A stretch of DNA of 19,865 nucleotides from an uncultured Pseudomonadota bacterium (GTDB taxonomy: Bacteria; Pseudomonadota; Alphaproteobacteria; RF32; CAG-239): NCBI GenBank assembly GCA_902494875.1, contig CABUUO010000017.1:1-19865 (forward strand), given 5' to 3'. This document shows positions 1 through 7,091 of the stretch, in pieces. How positions within the stretch are numbered: the stretch's first letter is position 1; each line of letters starts with the position of its first letter. The notes beneath the pieces were generated by a model. It was not told where the DNA came from, did not search any database, and was given only the letters and a program-made list of their open reading frames with translations. The translations under genes were made by a program, and so were the position numbers.

Positions 1-570
1 AAGGGATGCCCCTGCTCCATGGACCGTTTTGCCCAGAATGCGTCTACCTGTAACGGCATTCTCGCCGGCGCTTCCTGCGGCGGTAAATACGAAAAATGTG
101 AAACCGTCGAAAACTGCGCAACCTACGACGCTAACCGCACTCAGTGTACTAAATGTAATTCCGGGTACCACTTGAGCGGTGGTAAATGTGAGAAAGATTG
201 CGACGCCGGATGCAGCGGCTATACCTTAACATCTGCCCCTGCCAACGCAAACTACTCCAGCTGTACCAAGAAAAACACCAACTGCTCTAACGGGGCTACC
301 GTATATCGCTTAGATTCTTGTAAAGCCGGATATAATCTCTCTAACGACAAATGCATAAAAGCTGTAGATTGTTCTAGATTAGAGGAGTATTACGATCAAG
401 CTCAATGGGAGTATGATATGGCAAATAATGCCTGCGGCACCGGAGGAAGCCCTCAAGATTGTGACTTACTCAGCAGTTACGCACAAAGCGCTAATGAAGC
501 TTATGTTGAATGGAGGACATGCCTTTGTGAAGGAGAAGGAAAAAAATATCAAGCTGGAAAGTGTATATAA
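1..570 (+). CDS. Cys-rich repeat protein, probably exported; 5' end outside window
   Basis: The reading frame is open from base 1 (visible start K-G-C-P-C-S before the first in-frame Met at base 19), so the true start lies upstream and the visible 189 residues are a C-terminal part. I count 21 cysteines. Two clear copies of a C-x2-G-Y-x-L-S-x2-K-C motif occur (CNSGYHLSGGKC and CKAGYNLSNDKC), with a degenerate third at the C-terminus (YQAGKC). This spacing resembles EGF-like or furin-like Cys-rich repeats, which usually form disulfides outside the cytoplasm. No membrane segment or sorting signal is visible in this part. Bases from about 360 on are more AT-rich than the start and encode a Tyr/Glu/Ala-rich stretch before the last Cys pair. 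A strong terminator follows 18 bases after the stop. The function is unknown; surface exposure is inferred from Cys content only. Confidence 0.72.
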   Translation, partial: KGCPCSMDRFAQNASTCNGILAGASCGGKYEKCETVENCATYDANRTQCTKCNSGYHLSGGKCEKDCDAGCSGYTLTSAPANANYSSCTKKNTNCSNGATVYRLDSCKAGYNLSNDKCIKAVDCSRLEEYYDQAQWEYDMANNACGTGGSPQDCDLLSSYAQSANEAYVEWRTCLCEGEGKKYQAGKCI

Positions 571-588
571 TCTAAATAGATAACGTAA

Positions 589-625
589 AACATCCCCGGT
601 GGAATTATCCGGGGATGTTTTTTTT
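589..625 (+). terminator. Rho-independent terminator of the Cys-rich gene
   Basis: A perfect 11-bp stem (589-599 AACATCCCCGG with 609-619), a 9-base loop, and a run of eight T residues follow the stop codon at 570. Confidence 0.9.
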
Positions 626-631
626 ATGTCT

Positions 632-722
632 AATGTCATGTTGAGCGGAACGAAGTGCAGTCGAAACATCTCAGCCTTATTAATATTGCCAAGATGGTGT
701 TCGACAAGCTCAGGATGACATT
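632..722. repeat. Short palindromic interspersed repeat (REP/MITE-like)
   Basis: A 91-bp block has imperfect 15-bp terminal inverted repeats: 632-646 (AATGTCATGTTGAGC) against the reverse complement of 708-722, matching at 13 of 15 positions. The interior (GAGCGGAACGAAGTGCAGTCGAA, split here only in description at 643-665) and the right end (TTCGACAAGCTCAGGATGACA region, 699-720) resemble widespread bacterial intergenic repeats of the 'TGTCAT..TGAGC' type. It sits between convergent genes, after a terminator. An open frame on the minus strand runs through it but is most likely fortuitous. Confidence 0.6.
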
Positions 723-725
723 TTA

Positions 726-835
726 ATGTGCCGACAACGGAGGCCGTGAGACAGTTTATTAATGGAATCAAACGCCCTCGCGTTTGTGCCTCCGGGGCTG
801 CCGGTTCTCGCGTTTACAGATGTTGCCCGACTATG
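726..835. other. Non-coding spacer with small hairpins
   Basis: No gene is supported here. A 6-bp hairpin (AAACGC 770-775, loop CCTC, GCGTTT 780-785) is visible, and the 9-mer CTCGCGTTT is repeated at 777-785 and 807-815. GC-rich segments near 731-745 and 788-804 are partly complementary. It may be a decayed second repeat element; it does not fold as a recognisable tRNA. Confidence 0.3.
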
Positions 836-863
836 AAAAAAGCCTCTTTTAAAAGAGGCTTTT
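836..863 (-). terminator. Terminator downstream of ftsZ
   Basis: A perfect self-complementary block, AGCCTCTTTT/AAAAGAGGCT (841-860), lies 25 bases past the ftsZ stop. Read on the minus strand it is followed by six T residues (complement of 836-841). Four T residues on the other side could make it weakly bidirectional. Confidence 0.85.
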
Positions 864-888
864 AGGTTTATAACTTAATTTATAATAA

Positions 889-2589
889 TTATTTTCTTCT
901 CAGAAAAGACGGAATTTCCAGATTCAAACGCTCCTCACCCGGATAATCGTTGCTTGCATTTGAAAAACTCGGAGAAACAGGTTCCTGAAAACGTTCGTTT
1001 TCCTTCTGTTTTTTCTTGTTGCGCTTAGCAATGGAAAATCCGGTCACCCGTTCAATAAGGGTCGGCGTATATTCTTCCTCCTCGTTGACAATCAGCTCTT
1101 CGGGCTCTTCCTGACGGCGGGACGCAAACGGCGCCGGATTATGGTTGGGGAAAAGCTCGGGCTCTTCTTCTACCGTGCGGATAGAACTCTTGGGCGTAAA
1201 AGCGTTCTCATTATTGGAAAGAATTGTTTCCAACTGCTCGTTGACGTTAATGTCTTCGTTTTTATTGATAATTGCCTTAAATAAAGCCGAAGCGCGGGGC
1301 ATTTCTTCCAAAACGGAAGATCTTTCCAAATCATCAAAGTCGTTAAACTTATCTTCGGAAATTTTCGGCGCCGCAGGTTGTCTGACGCTTTCGATTTTTA
1401 CATCTTCGTTGATGGAAACAATCGGTGCGCTTTCAATAATATTTTCAATTGTTTCGGCAACCGTTTCCTCCTGAACCTCAGCTTTGGTCGCCGCAAACTT
1501 TTCCAGATTGGAATCCAACTCCTCACTCGGAACAACCGGAGTTGCCACCGTACTTACGTAGCTTTCTTCCACATAATGCTGAGCCGGCTGCGGTGCCTTC
1601 GGACGGGCATTTTTAACCCCGTCGCCGATACCGGTCGCCACTATTGAAACTCTTATCTTTCCGGCCAGAGACTCGTCAAAGCTTGAACCGAAAATAATGT
1701 TAGCATCCTCGTCCACTTCTTCTTTAATGCGGCTGGCAGCTTCGTCAATTTCAAACAAGGTAATGTCGGAACCGCCGGTAATGTTAATCAAAACGCCTTT
1801 GGCGCCGCGCATTGAACAATCGTCCAACAACGGATTGGACAACGCCTGCTCGGCGGCCTTGACCGCACGATCTTCACCTTCGGCCTCACCCGTACCCATA
1901 ATCGCCTTACCTTTATCTTCCATAATCGACTTGATGTCGGCAAAATCCAAATTAATCAGTCCCGGCATCATCATCAAATCGGTAATAGAGCGAACGCCGG
2001 CATAAAGCACGTTATCGGCCATCACAAAAGCGTCAGCCAGCGTGGTTTTCTTATCGGCGATTCTAAACAGATTTTGGTTAGGAATGATAATAATTGAATC
2101 GACTTCTTTGGTAAATTCTTCTACCGCAGCTTCAGCAGTATCCGAACGTTTTTTGCCTTCAAACTGGAAAGGTTTGGTCACAACGCCGACGGTCAAAATA
2201 CCCTTTTGCTTAGCCAGTTTGGCCACAACCGGAGCCGCGCCGCTGCCTGTACCGCCGCCCATGCCTGCGGTAATGAAGACCATATTGGCGCCTTCAAGCT
2301 CCTTTTCAATTTCATCTTTGGCTTCTTCCGCAGCCATCTTGCCGACTTCGGGTCTGGCACCGGCGCCAAGGCCCTGCGTTGTTTCCAGACCGAGCTGAAT
2401 TTTGCGGCTGGCGGTAGAATGAGCCAAAGCCTGCGCATCCGTATTGGCAACAATAAAGTCAACGCCTTCCAGATTTTGTGCAATCATATTATTTACGGCG
2501 TTGCCGCCGCCGCCGCCGACACCGATAACCGAGATTCTGGGTTTGAGATGGGCAATTGTTTTTTCCGGTACTGCTAACTTTATTGACAT
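889..2589 (-). CDS. ftsZ: Cell division protein FtsZ
   Basis: Tubulin-like GTPase that polymerises into the cytoplasmic Z-ring and recruits the divisome. The 566-residue product shows the N-terminal nucleotide-binding glycines (VIGVGGGGGN, about 21-30), the tubulin signature GGGTGSG at 111-117, and a T7 synergy loop with N213, D215 and D218. The GTPase and C-terminal core run to about residue 325. A long acidic, low-complexity linker follows (about 330-550). The protein ends in the conserved FtsA/ZipA-binding peptide (LEIPSFLRRK, last 10 residues). E. coli FtsZ is about 383 residues; long linkers like this are usual in Alphaproteobacteria. The ATG has AGGA six to seven bases upstream. It is last in the minus-strand dcw cluster, separated from ftsA by 255 bases with structured DNA, so it probably also has its own promoter. 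Confidence 0.98.
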   Translation of the reverse strand: MSIKLAVPEKTIAHLKPRISVIGVGGGGGNAVNNMIAQNLEGVDFIVANTDAQALAHSTASRKIQLGLETTQGLGAGARPEVGKMAAEEAKDEIEKELEGANMVFITAGMGGGTGSGAAPVVAKLAKQKGILTVGVVTKPFQFEGKKRSDTAEAAVEEFTKEVDSIIIIPNQNLFRIADKKTTLADAFVMADNVLYAGVRSITDLMMMPGLINLDFADIKSIMEDKGKAIMGTGEAEGEDRAVKAAEQALSNPLLDDCSMRGAKGVLINITGGSDITLFEIDEAASRIKEEVDEDANIIFGSSFDESLAGKIRVSIVATGIGDGVKNARPKAPQPAQHYVEESYVSTVATPVVPSEELDSNLEKFAATKAEVQEETVAETIENIIESAPIVSINEDVKIESVRQPAAPKISEDKFNDFDDLERSSVLEEMPRASALFKAIINKNEDINVNEQLETILSNNENAFTPKSSIRTVEEEPELFPNHNPAPFASRRQEEPEELIVNEEEEYTPTLIERVTGFSIAKRNKKKQKENERFQEPVSPSFSNASNDYPGEERLNLEIPSFLRRK

Positions 2590-2632
2590 TTCATTTCCTA
2601 ACTAAAAATTTTTAAAACAAAAATTTCAACTT

Positions 2633-2650
2633 TGTTGTCAGGATACAACA
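2633..2650. promoter_or_regulatory. Dyad in the ftsZ leader
   Basis: Inverted repeat TGTTGT (2633-2638) / ACAACA (2645-2650) with a 6-base spacer, 44 bases ahead of the ftsZ start. It could be an operator or an mRNA hairpin; no family assignment is possible. Confidence 0.3.
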
Positions 2651-2657
2651 CAATAAA

Positions 2658-2672
2658 TTAAGGTTTGGTTAC
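2658..2672. promoter_or_regulatory. Possible CtrA-type binding site upstream of ftsZ
   Basis: TTAA-N7-TTAC (TTAAGGTTTGGTTAC), one base from the TTAA-N7-TTAA consensus of the alphaproteobacterial cell-cycle regulator CtrA, lies about 70 bases before the ftsZ start. CtrA represses ftsZ in Caulobacter. In AT-rich intergenic DNA such a match can arise by chance. Confidence 0.25.
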
Positions 2673-2723
2673 TAAGGAATATTTTTTTGAAATTAAAATT
2701 TTTGCATAAACGTACTTTTTTGT

Positions 2724-2846
2724 AAAAAGGCATTATATGAGCCTAACAGTAAGAAACAAAAGAAAATATGAGGGCACGTACAAAACGTACGTAACCGAAT
2801 ATTTTACTTGCTGTTTCTGTACTGGGAGGCCATAGAACGCCTTTTT
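2724..2846. repeat. Long imperfect inverted repeat between ftsA and ftsZ
   Basis: Nested complementary blocks occur in order: AAAAAGGC 2724-2731 with GCCTTTTT 2839-2846; TATG-a-GCCT 2736-2744 with AGGCCATA 2827-2834; CAGTA 2747-2751 with TACTG 2820-2824; AGAAAC 2752-2757 with GTTTCT 2813-2818; AAAATAT 2763-2769 with ATATTTT 2799-2805; ACGTAC 2776-2781 with GTACGT 2787-2792. The right end overlaps the ftsA stop codon (2845-2847). In the minus-strand transcript it would be one long hairpin closing with GCCUUUUU. It could be a palindromic insertion, an attenuator or partial terminator, or an mRNA processing site separating ftsA from ftsZ expression. Confidence 0.6.
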
Positions 2847-4101
2847 AGAAATTTTGCTTAAACCAGGAAACCAGTCCCTGCAACACTCCGCCCTCGGAAT
2901 GAACCGGCTTGTTGATGATTTTGTTCGGCTTCTTTTCAGTATAGTTCAAAGCGAAAAGCAACAGGCCGATACAGGTTGAAAAGCTCGGATTATAAAGATT
3001 GTCCGGCAGATTAACGATGTTTTTCGGCTTGCCGAGACGCACCTGCTTGTCCAGAACCATTGCCGCCACTTCACGAATGCCGGAAAGCTGGCTGCCGCCA
3101 CCGGTCAAAACTACTCTGTGACTGGAAATGTCTGCGAGTCCGTGCTCGCGCAGCTTGTCGTTAACCAGTTCAAAAGTTTCTTCAATACGCGGCGTAATAA
3201 TGCTGATCAGCTCCGATTTCGGCACCTGTTTGATTGAACTGTCGTCTTCTTCGCCGACCGGATACACATTTATCAGTTCCGACTTGTCCTGAGAGGTTAG
3301 GAATGCGCAGCCGTGCAGCGTTTTCAAACGCTCGGCATGGGCAAAAGAGGTTGTCAGCCCATAGGCAATGTCATTGGTAACGTTGTTGCCGCCCACCGCC
3401 AGCGAAGAAAAAAACACCGGATGCCCGTGTCTGAAACTGGCAATGCTGGTGGTACCGCCGCCGATGTCGATAACCGTCGCGCCAATCTCTTTTTCGTCGT
3501 CCACCAGGCAGGACAGCGCCGAAGCATAGGAAGAAAAAGCCTTGCCGGCAATCTCCAAATGCGCGTTTTCGATAACCGTCGCCAGATTGCGGAACTGGAT
3601 GTCGGGCACCAGCCCCAGCAGAATGTCAACCGAAAGGTTCTCGCCGAAGATATTGCGCGGATCCTTGATTTCCTCGCCCATATCCAGCCGATAGCTGGTC
3701 GGCAGGCAATGAATCAGCTCATGCCCTTCAACGTTGATTTTGTTGATGCCGCGTTCAATGACCTTGTTGATGTCGGCCTCGTTGACCGGCCGGTTTTTGT
3801 TTATGGAAATGGAAGCGCTTTTAATGGTGCTCTTAACCCGGTCACCGGAGATGTTGACAATCACGCGGTCAATCCGCTCATTGGCCATTTGCTCGGCCGC
3901 CTCAACCGCGTTACAGACCGACAGCGTGGCCTGCGTAATGTCAGTAACCACGCCGTTTTTGATTCCCTTGGAGGCATTATATCCGTAACCGACCACATTC
4001 ACCCGCTTGTCCCGGCTGATTTTTGCAATCACGCAGCAGACTTTGGAAGAACCGATGTCCAAAGCCGCAATCGTTGTCAGTCGGTTAAATGAATGCGTCA
4101 A
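2845..4101 (-). CDS. ftsA: Cell division protein FtsA (TTG start)
   Basis: Actin-family ATPase that tethers FtsZ to the inner membrane. The 418 residues show the actin-fold nucleotide loops: phosphate-1 DIGSSK (15-20), phosphate-2 DIGGGTT (212-218) and adenosine loop TGGGSQL (333-339). The extreme C-terminus (VLQGLVSWFKQNF) is the amphipathic membrane-targeting helix. The start codon is TTG: an in-frame TAA lies 27 bases upstream, no in-frame ATG or GTG occurs between that stop and the conserved DIGSSK, and a GGGGGG purine run sits five bases before the TTG. The ftsQ stop is 28 bases upstream, consistent with one transcript. The stop codon lies in the arm of a long inverted repeat. Confidence 0.97.
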   Translation of the reverse strand: MTHSFNRLTTIAALDIGSSKVCCVIAKISRDKRVNVVGYGYNASKGIKNGVVTDITQATLSVCNAVEAAEQMANERIDRVIVNISGDRVKSTIKSASISINKNRPVNEADINKVIERGINKINVEGHELIHCLPTSYRLDMGEEIKDPRNIFGENLSVDILLGLVPDIQFRNLATVIENAHLEIAGKAFSSYASALSCLVDDEKEIGATVIDIGGGTTSIASFRHGHPVFFSSLAVGGNNVTNDIAYGLTTSFAHAERLKTLHGCAFLTSQDKSELINVYPVGEEDDSSIKQVPKSELISIITPRIEETFELVNDKLREHGLADISSHRVVLTGGGSQLSGIREVAAMVLDKQVRLGKPKNIVNLPDNLYNPSFSTCIGLLLFALNYTEKKPNKIINKPVHSEGGVLQGLVSWFKQNF

Positions 4102-4129
4102 TTTTGCCCCCCTGAAAATCTTCGGTTAT

Positions 4130-5014
4130 TTATATTTTGGTTTCTTTGGCATCCCTAAGTTTTACCCGCTCATCTGCATGGGTTTTCTTTAGTTTCACCG
4201 TTACTTTATCTTTTAATCTTAAATCAATGATGGTTAATTTACGTTTAAGAATCCCGTTAATGCGGTCAAGACGCAGCAATTTTTTCCAGGCTTTTTTGAC
4301 GTTTTCTTCCGGCAGTTTAATCGTAATGCCGTCTTTGATGTTGTCCAAAACCAAATTCCAGCGGCGCCCGGAAATAAAATTGGCCACCTTCACTCTTTGC
4401 AGCAAACCGCTGTCGTCGCTGATTTCATCCAGCAGAGAATTAATGTTTTCCGGCGCCCCTTCGCCGACAATCAGCAAAATCGGACGGTCCGGCTTAAAAT
4501 AGGCGTTAATCACTTTCCCGTCAAAATCAATCGGATAAAACTTCTCGTTAATCTGCCAGATGGAACGGACCTGCCGCTCTTCAATCGAAACCTGTAAGAT
4601 ATTCGGGAAAAACAAACGTTTGACGACGACTTTTCGCACCCAAGGCAAAGTTTCTATATTTTGCTTAATACGATTGATGTCTATTTTCAAAAAGTTATCG
4701 CCGCGTTTCAGGTCAATTGCCTGCAAAATGTCAGACTGTCTGGTTTTCTCGCGCCCGGTTATCACAATGTCGTCAAGCACAAAACCGGCCTCGGCCGCCC
4801 GGTTGTAAAAAACCTCCCGCAATTCCGCGGTTTTTTCCGCCACCAAATCGGTGCTGAGCAGAACCGTAACAAAAGCCAAAAGAAAAATTATCAGCAAAAC
4901 CAATGTATTGCCGATTAATCTGCATCCGAATTCTTTGGGAAGCGTTACGATATTGTTTTTAACCGCAGCCGCCGCCGGTTTCGGCGTTTCCATTTTTTCT
5001 TCGGTGTCACTCAT
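4130..5014 (-). CDS. ftsQ: Cell division protein FtsQ
   Basis: Bitopic inner-membrane divisome protein that links the early ring to FtsL/FtsB and the septal synthase. The 294-residue product has a short cytoplasmic tail, one transmembrane segment (about 35-54, NTLVLLIIFLLAFVTVLL), then a periplasmic POTRA domain (about 78-147, with FVLDDIVITGREKT and the typical LPWVRKVVVKRLFPN-like segment) and the FtsQ beta domain. The ATG lies three bases after the murB TAG stop. The only purine run is GGGG touching the ATG, so expression is probably translationally coupled to murB. ddl, which normally separates murB and ftsQ in this phylum, is absent. Confidence 0.94.
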   Translation of the reverse strand: MSDTEEKMETPKPAAAAVKNNIVTLPKEFGCRLIGNTLVLLIIFLLAFVTVLLSTDLVAEKTAELREVFYNRAAEAGFVLDDIVITGREKTRQSDILQAIDLKRGDNFLKIDINRIKQNIETLPWVRKVVVKRLFFPNILQVSIEERQVRSIWQINEKFYPIDFDGKVINAYFKPDRPILLIVGEGAPENINSLLDEISDDSGLLQRVKVANFISGRRWNLVLDNIKDGITIKLPEENVKKAWKKLLRLDRINGILKRKLTIIDLRLKDKVTVKLKKTHADERVKLRDAKETKI

Positions 5015-5017
5015 CCC

Positions 5018-5944
5018 CTACTTTGAAATTCCCATTCTCTTTACTTCCCACTCCAAAGTTATGGAGGTTTTTTCCTTCACTTTTTTAACGATGGTTTCAC
5101 CGAGCTCTTCAATGTCGGCGGCTTTGGCATTATCACTGTTAATTAAAAAATTGCAATGTTTTTCGGATACTCTTGCCCCGTTTACCCGCAAGTCCGCACA
5201 ACCGGACTTCTTAATCAGCTCCCAGGCCTTTAAGCCTTCGGGATTTTTGAAGGTGGAACCTGCGGTTTTTTCATTATAAGGCTGATTCTTCATCCGGTAA
5301 GCTTTCTGCTCGTCCAGCTTCTTGGTAATGTTTTCGGCACTGTCGGGATAGGTTTTGAACGTAATGGACGTCACCACCCAGTCTTCCGGAAAGAAGCTGC
5401 TGCGGTACGAAAGCATCAGATCGTCAACACCGATAATCTTTTTTTCGCCGCTGCCGTTGACAATCGTTGCCGAAACGATCACGTCTTTCACCTCCGAACC
5501 GAAACAGCCGGCATTGGTTTTAACCGAACCGCCGATAAGTCCCGGAATTGAGCACAAAAACTCCAAACCGCCGATTCCCTTTTCAATCAGGGTTTTGCGC
5601 AGATCCTTGTTGCGGTAGCCCGCGCCGAGCGTTATGGTGTTGTTGCCGATTTCCATTTTTTTGAAATTTTTGTTGTCCAGCTTGATAACTACGCCCGGAA
5701 TGCCCCCGTCCCGCACCAGAAGATTGGAACCCGCGCCGATAATAAACACCGGCAGATTATAAGGCTTGGTTTTCATAAATACGCACAAATCGTCTTCATC
5801 TTCGGGAAAATACATTACTTCGGCCGGACCGCCGACACCAAACCACGTATAACGCGACAAAGGCACGTCTTTCATATATTTGCCGCGCACAATCGGCAGA
5901 ATTTTTAACAAATCATCGGAAGGCGAACGGGACCAGAACATCAT
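5018..5944 (-). CDS. murB: UDP-N-acetylenolpyruvoylglucosamine reductase MurB
   Basis: FAD-dependent, NADPH-using cytosolic enzyme that reduces UDP-GlcNAc-enolpyruvate to UDP-MurNAc. The 308 residues contain the FAD-binding segment (PVFIIGAGSNLLVRDGG, about 70-86), the GLEFLCSIPGLIGGSVKTNAGCFG region, the substrate-arginine motif SYRSSFF, the proton-donor serine motif GSTFKNPEG, and a C-terminal LEWEV segment with the catalytic glutamate. Length and motifs fit the type II (short) MurB group. The frame opens with two ATG codons; AGGAG is 4 bases before the first (5944) and 7 before the second (5941), so the second may be the real start. The gap to murG is 28 bases; murC, usual between them, is missing. 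Confidence 0.96.
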   Translation of the reverse strand: MMFWSRSPSDDLLKILPIVRGKYMKDVPLSRYTWFGVGGPAEVMYFPEDEDDLCVFMKTKPYNLPVFIIGAGSNLLVRDGGIPGVVIKLDNKNFKKMEIGNNTITLGAGYRNKDLRKTLIEKGIGGLEFLCSIPGLIGGSVKTNAGCFGSEVKDVIVSATIVNGSGEKKIIGVDDLMLSYRSSFFPEDWVVTSITFKTYPDSAENITKKLDEQKAYRMKNQPYNEKTAGSTFKNPEGLKAWELIKKSGCADLRVNGARVSEKHCNFLINSDNAKAADIEELGETIVKKVKEKTSITLEWEVKRMGISK

Positions 5945-5972
5945 TTTTCTCCTAAAAAACTTGCGACAACGA

Positions 5973-7091
5973 TTATTTTTTCTTAATAATTTCGTTTTCT
6001 ATGGCGTCGGCAAAACGTTCGGCCGCATTTTTAATGCCTGCCCTTTTGGCGTTTTGAGACATTTTTTCAAACTTTTCATAATTATCAAACAATTCGGATA
6101 TTTTCCCGGCCAGCAGCACCGGTGTCAGCTCCTTCTGCCGCACCAGAACCGCCGCTTTGGCATCGGCCAGCCATTCTGCATTTTTGGTCTGGTGGTCATC
6201 GGCCGCCGTCGGCAGCGGCACCAAAATCGACGGCACGCCGGCTACCGCGATTTCGGAAACGGAAGACGCCCCCGAACGCGAAACCGCCAGATGAGAAGCG
6301 GCATAAAGTTCCGGCATATTGTCAAAAAAGCTGGAAACAATCGCTTCACACGGCAAATCCCTGTAAGCGGCGCTGACTTCTTCCAAATCCGCTTTGCGGC
6401 ATTGCTGCACGATTTTCAGCCTTTTTTGCAGTTTGGGTTCCAACAGCCGCACCGCCTCAGGCACCACGCTGCTGAAAACCGAAGCACCCTGGCTGCCGCC
6501 CAGCACCAGAATTTGAAGTTTGTCATTTTTATCAAGCTTCGGATAAGGCAGACTTCCGACCTCTGCAACCGACTGGCGGATCGGCATTCCCGTCAGTACC
6601 GACTTGACATGCTGCGGCGCAAACCGCACGTTTTTAAAACTCTCCGCAATCAAATCCGCATATTTGCTCAAAAAACGGTTAGTTCGGCTCATCACCGAGT
6701 TTTGCTCATGAATAACCAGGTCCGTTCCGGTCAAAATCGCCGCCACCGAACAGGGAAAGGAAGCATAGCCGCCAAAACCGACCACACAGACCGGACGCCG
6801 TTTCAGCAAAATGAACAAAGCCTGCAGCGTTCCCCAGCCGACCTTGCACAGACTCTTGATTTTAAACCACGGAGACTTTCCCACCATTCCGCCGGCATAT
6901 ACGGCATAATTCTGAATTTCGCCGAGTTTGCCTTTATAATTGTCCTTGCCGCGCTTGTCCGTCACCAAAGCCAGATTATACCCCCTTTTTGTCAGCTCCT
7001 CCGCCAGAGCCTCCGCCGGATAGACATGACCGCCGGTTCCGCCGGCCGTCAGAATAATCAGGGGTTTTTGCTTATTCTTCGTACGCTTCAT
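5973..7091 (-). CDS. murG: UDP-GlcNAc:lipid I GlcNAc transferase MurG
   Basis: Peripheral membrane GT-B glycosyltransferase that adds GlcNAc to lipid I to give lipid II. With the start at 7091 the protein has 372 residues. Near the N-terminus is the acceptor-site glycine loop GGTGGHVYPAEAL. HEQNSVMSRTNRFLS, the GGSQGA loop and the donor-site region SRSGASSVSEIAVAG with nearby NAEWL follow. An upstream in-frame ATG at 7106 exists, but a perfect GGAGG lies between the two ATGs, six bases before 7091, which picks the downstream one. The gene overlaps the end of ftsW by 20 bases, indicating translational coupling. Confidence 0.96.
   Translation of the reverse strand: MKRTKNKQKPLIILTAGGTGGHVYPAEALAEELTKRGYNLALVTDKRGKDNYKGKLGEIQNYAVYAGGMVGKSPWFKIKSLCKVGWGTLQALFILLKRRPVCVVGFGGYASFPCSVAAILTGTDLVIHEQNSVMSRTNRFLSKYADLIAESFKNVRFAPQHVKSVLTGMPIRQSVAEVGSLPYPKLDKNDKLQILVLGGSQGASVFSSVVPEAVRLLEPKLQKRLKIVQQCRKADLEEVSAAYRDLPCEAIVSSFFDNMPELYAASHLAVSRSGASSVSEIAVAGVPSILVPLPTAADDHQTKNAEWLADAKAAVLVRQKELTPVLLAGKISELFDNYEKFEKMSQNAKRAGIKNAAERFADAIENEIIKKK

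Noticed and set aside
466..771. Minus-strand open frame of 101 codons through the repeat element
   Set aside because: It overlaps the end of the Cys-rich gene, two-thirds of it is repeat sequence, and it lacks any family motif; this frame type is a common false gene in such repeats.
726..835. tRNA or tRNA remnant
   Set aside because: A GGTTC-like string is present but no acceptor, anticodon or D-arm pairing can be made.
3313..4092. Long + strand open frame opposite ftsA
   Set aside because: It mirrors FtsA codons, has no ribosome site or motif, and is fully covered by a conserved gene.
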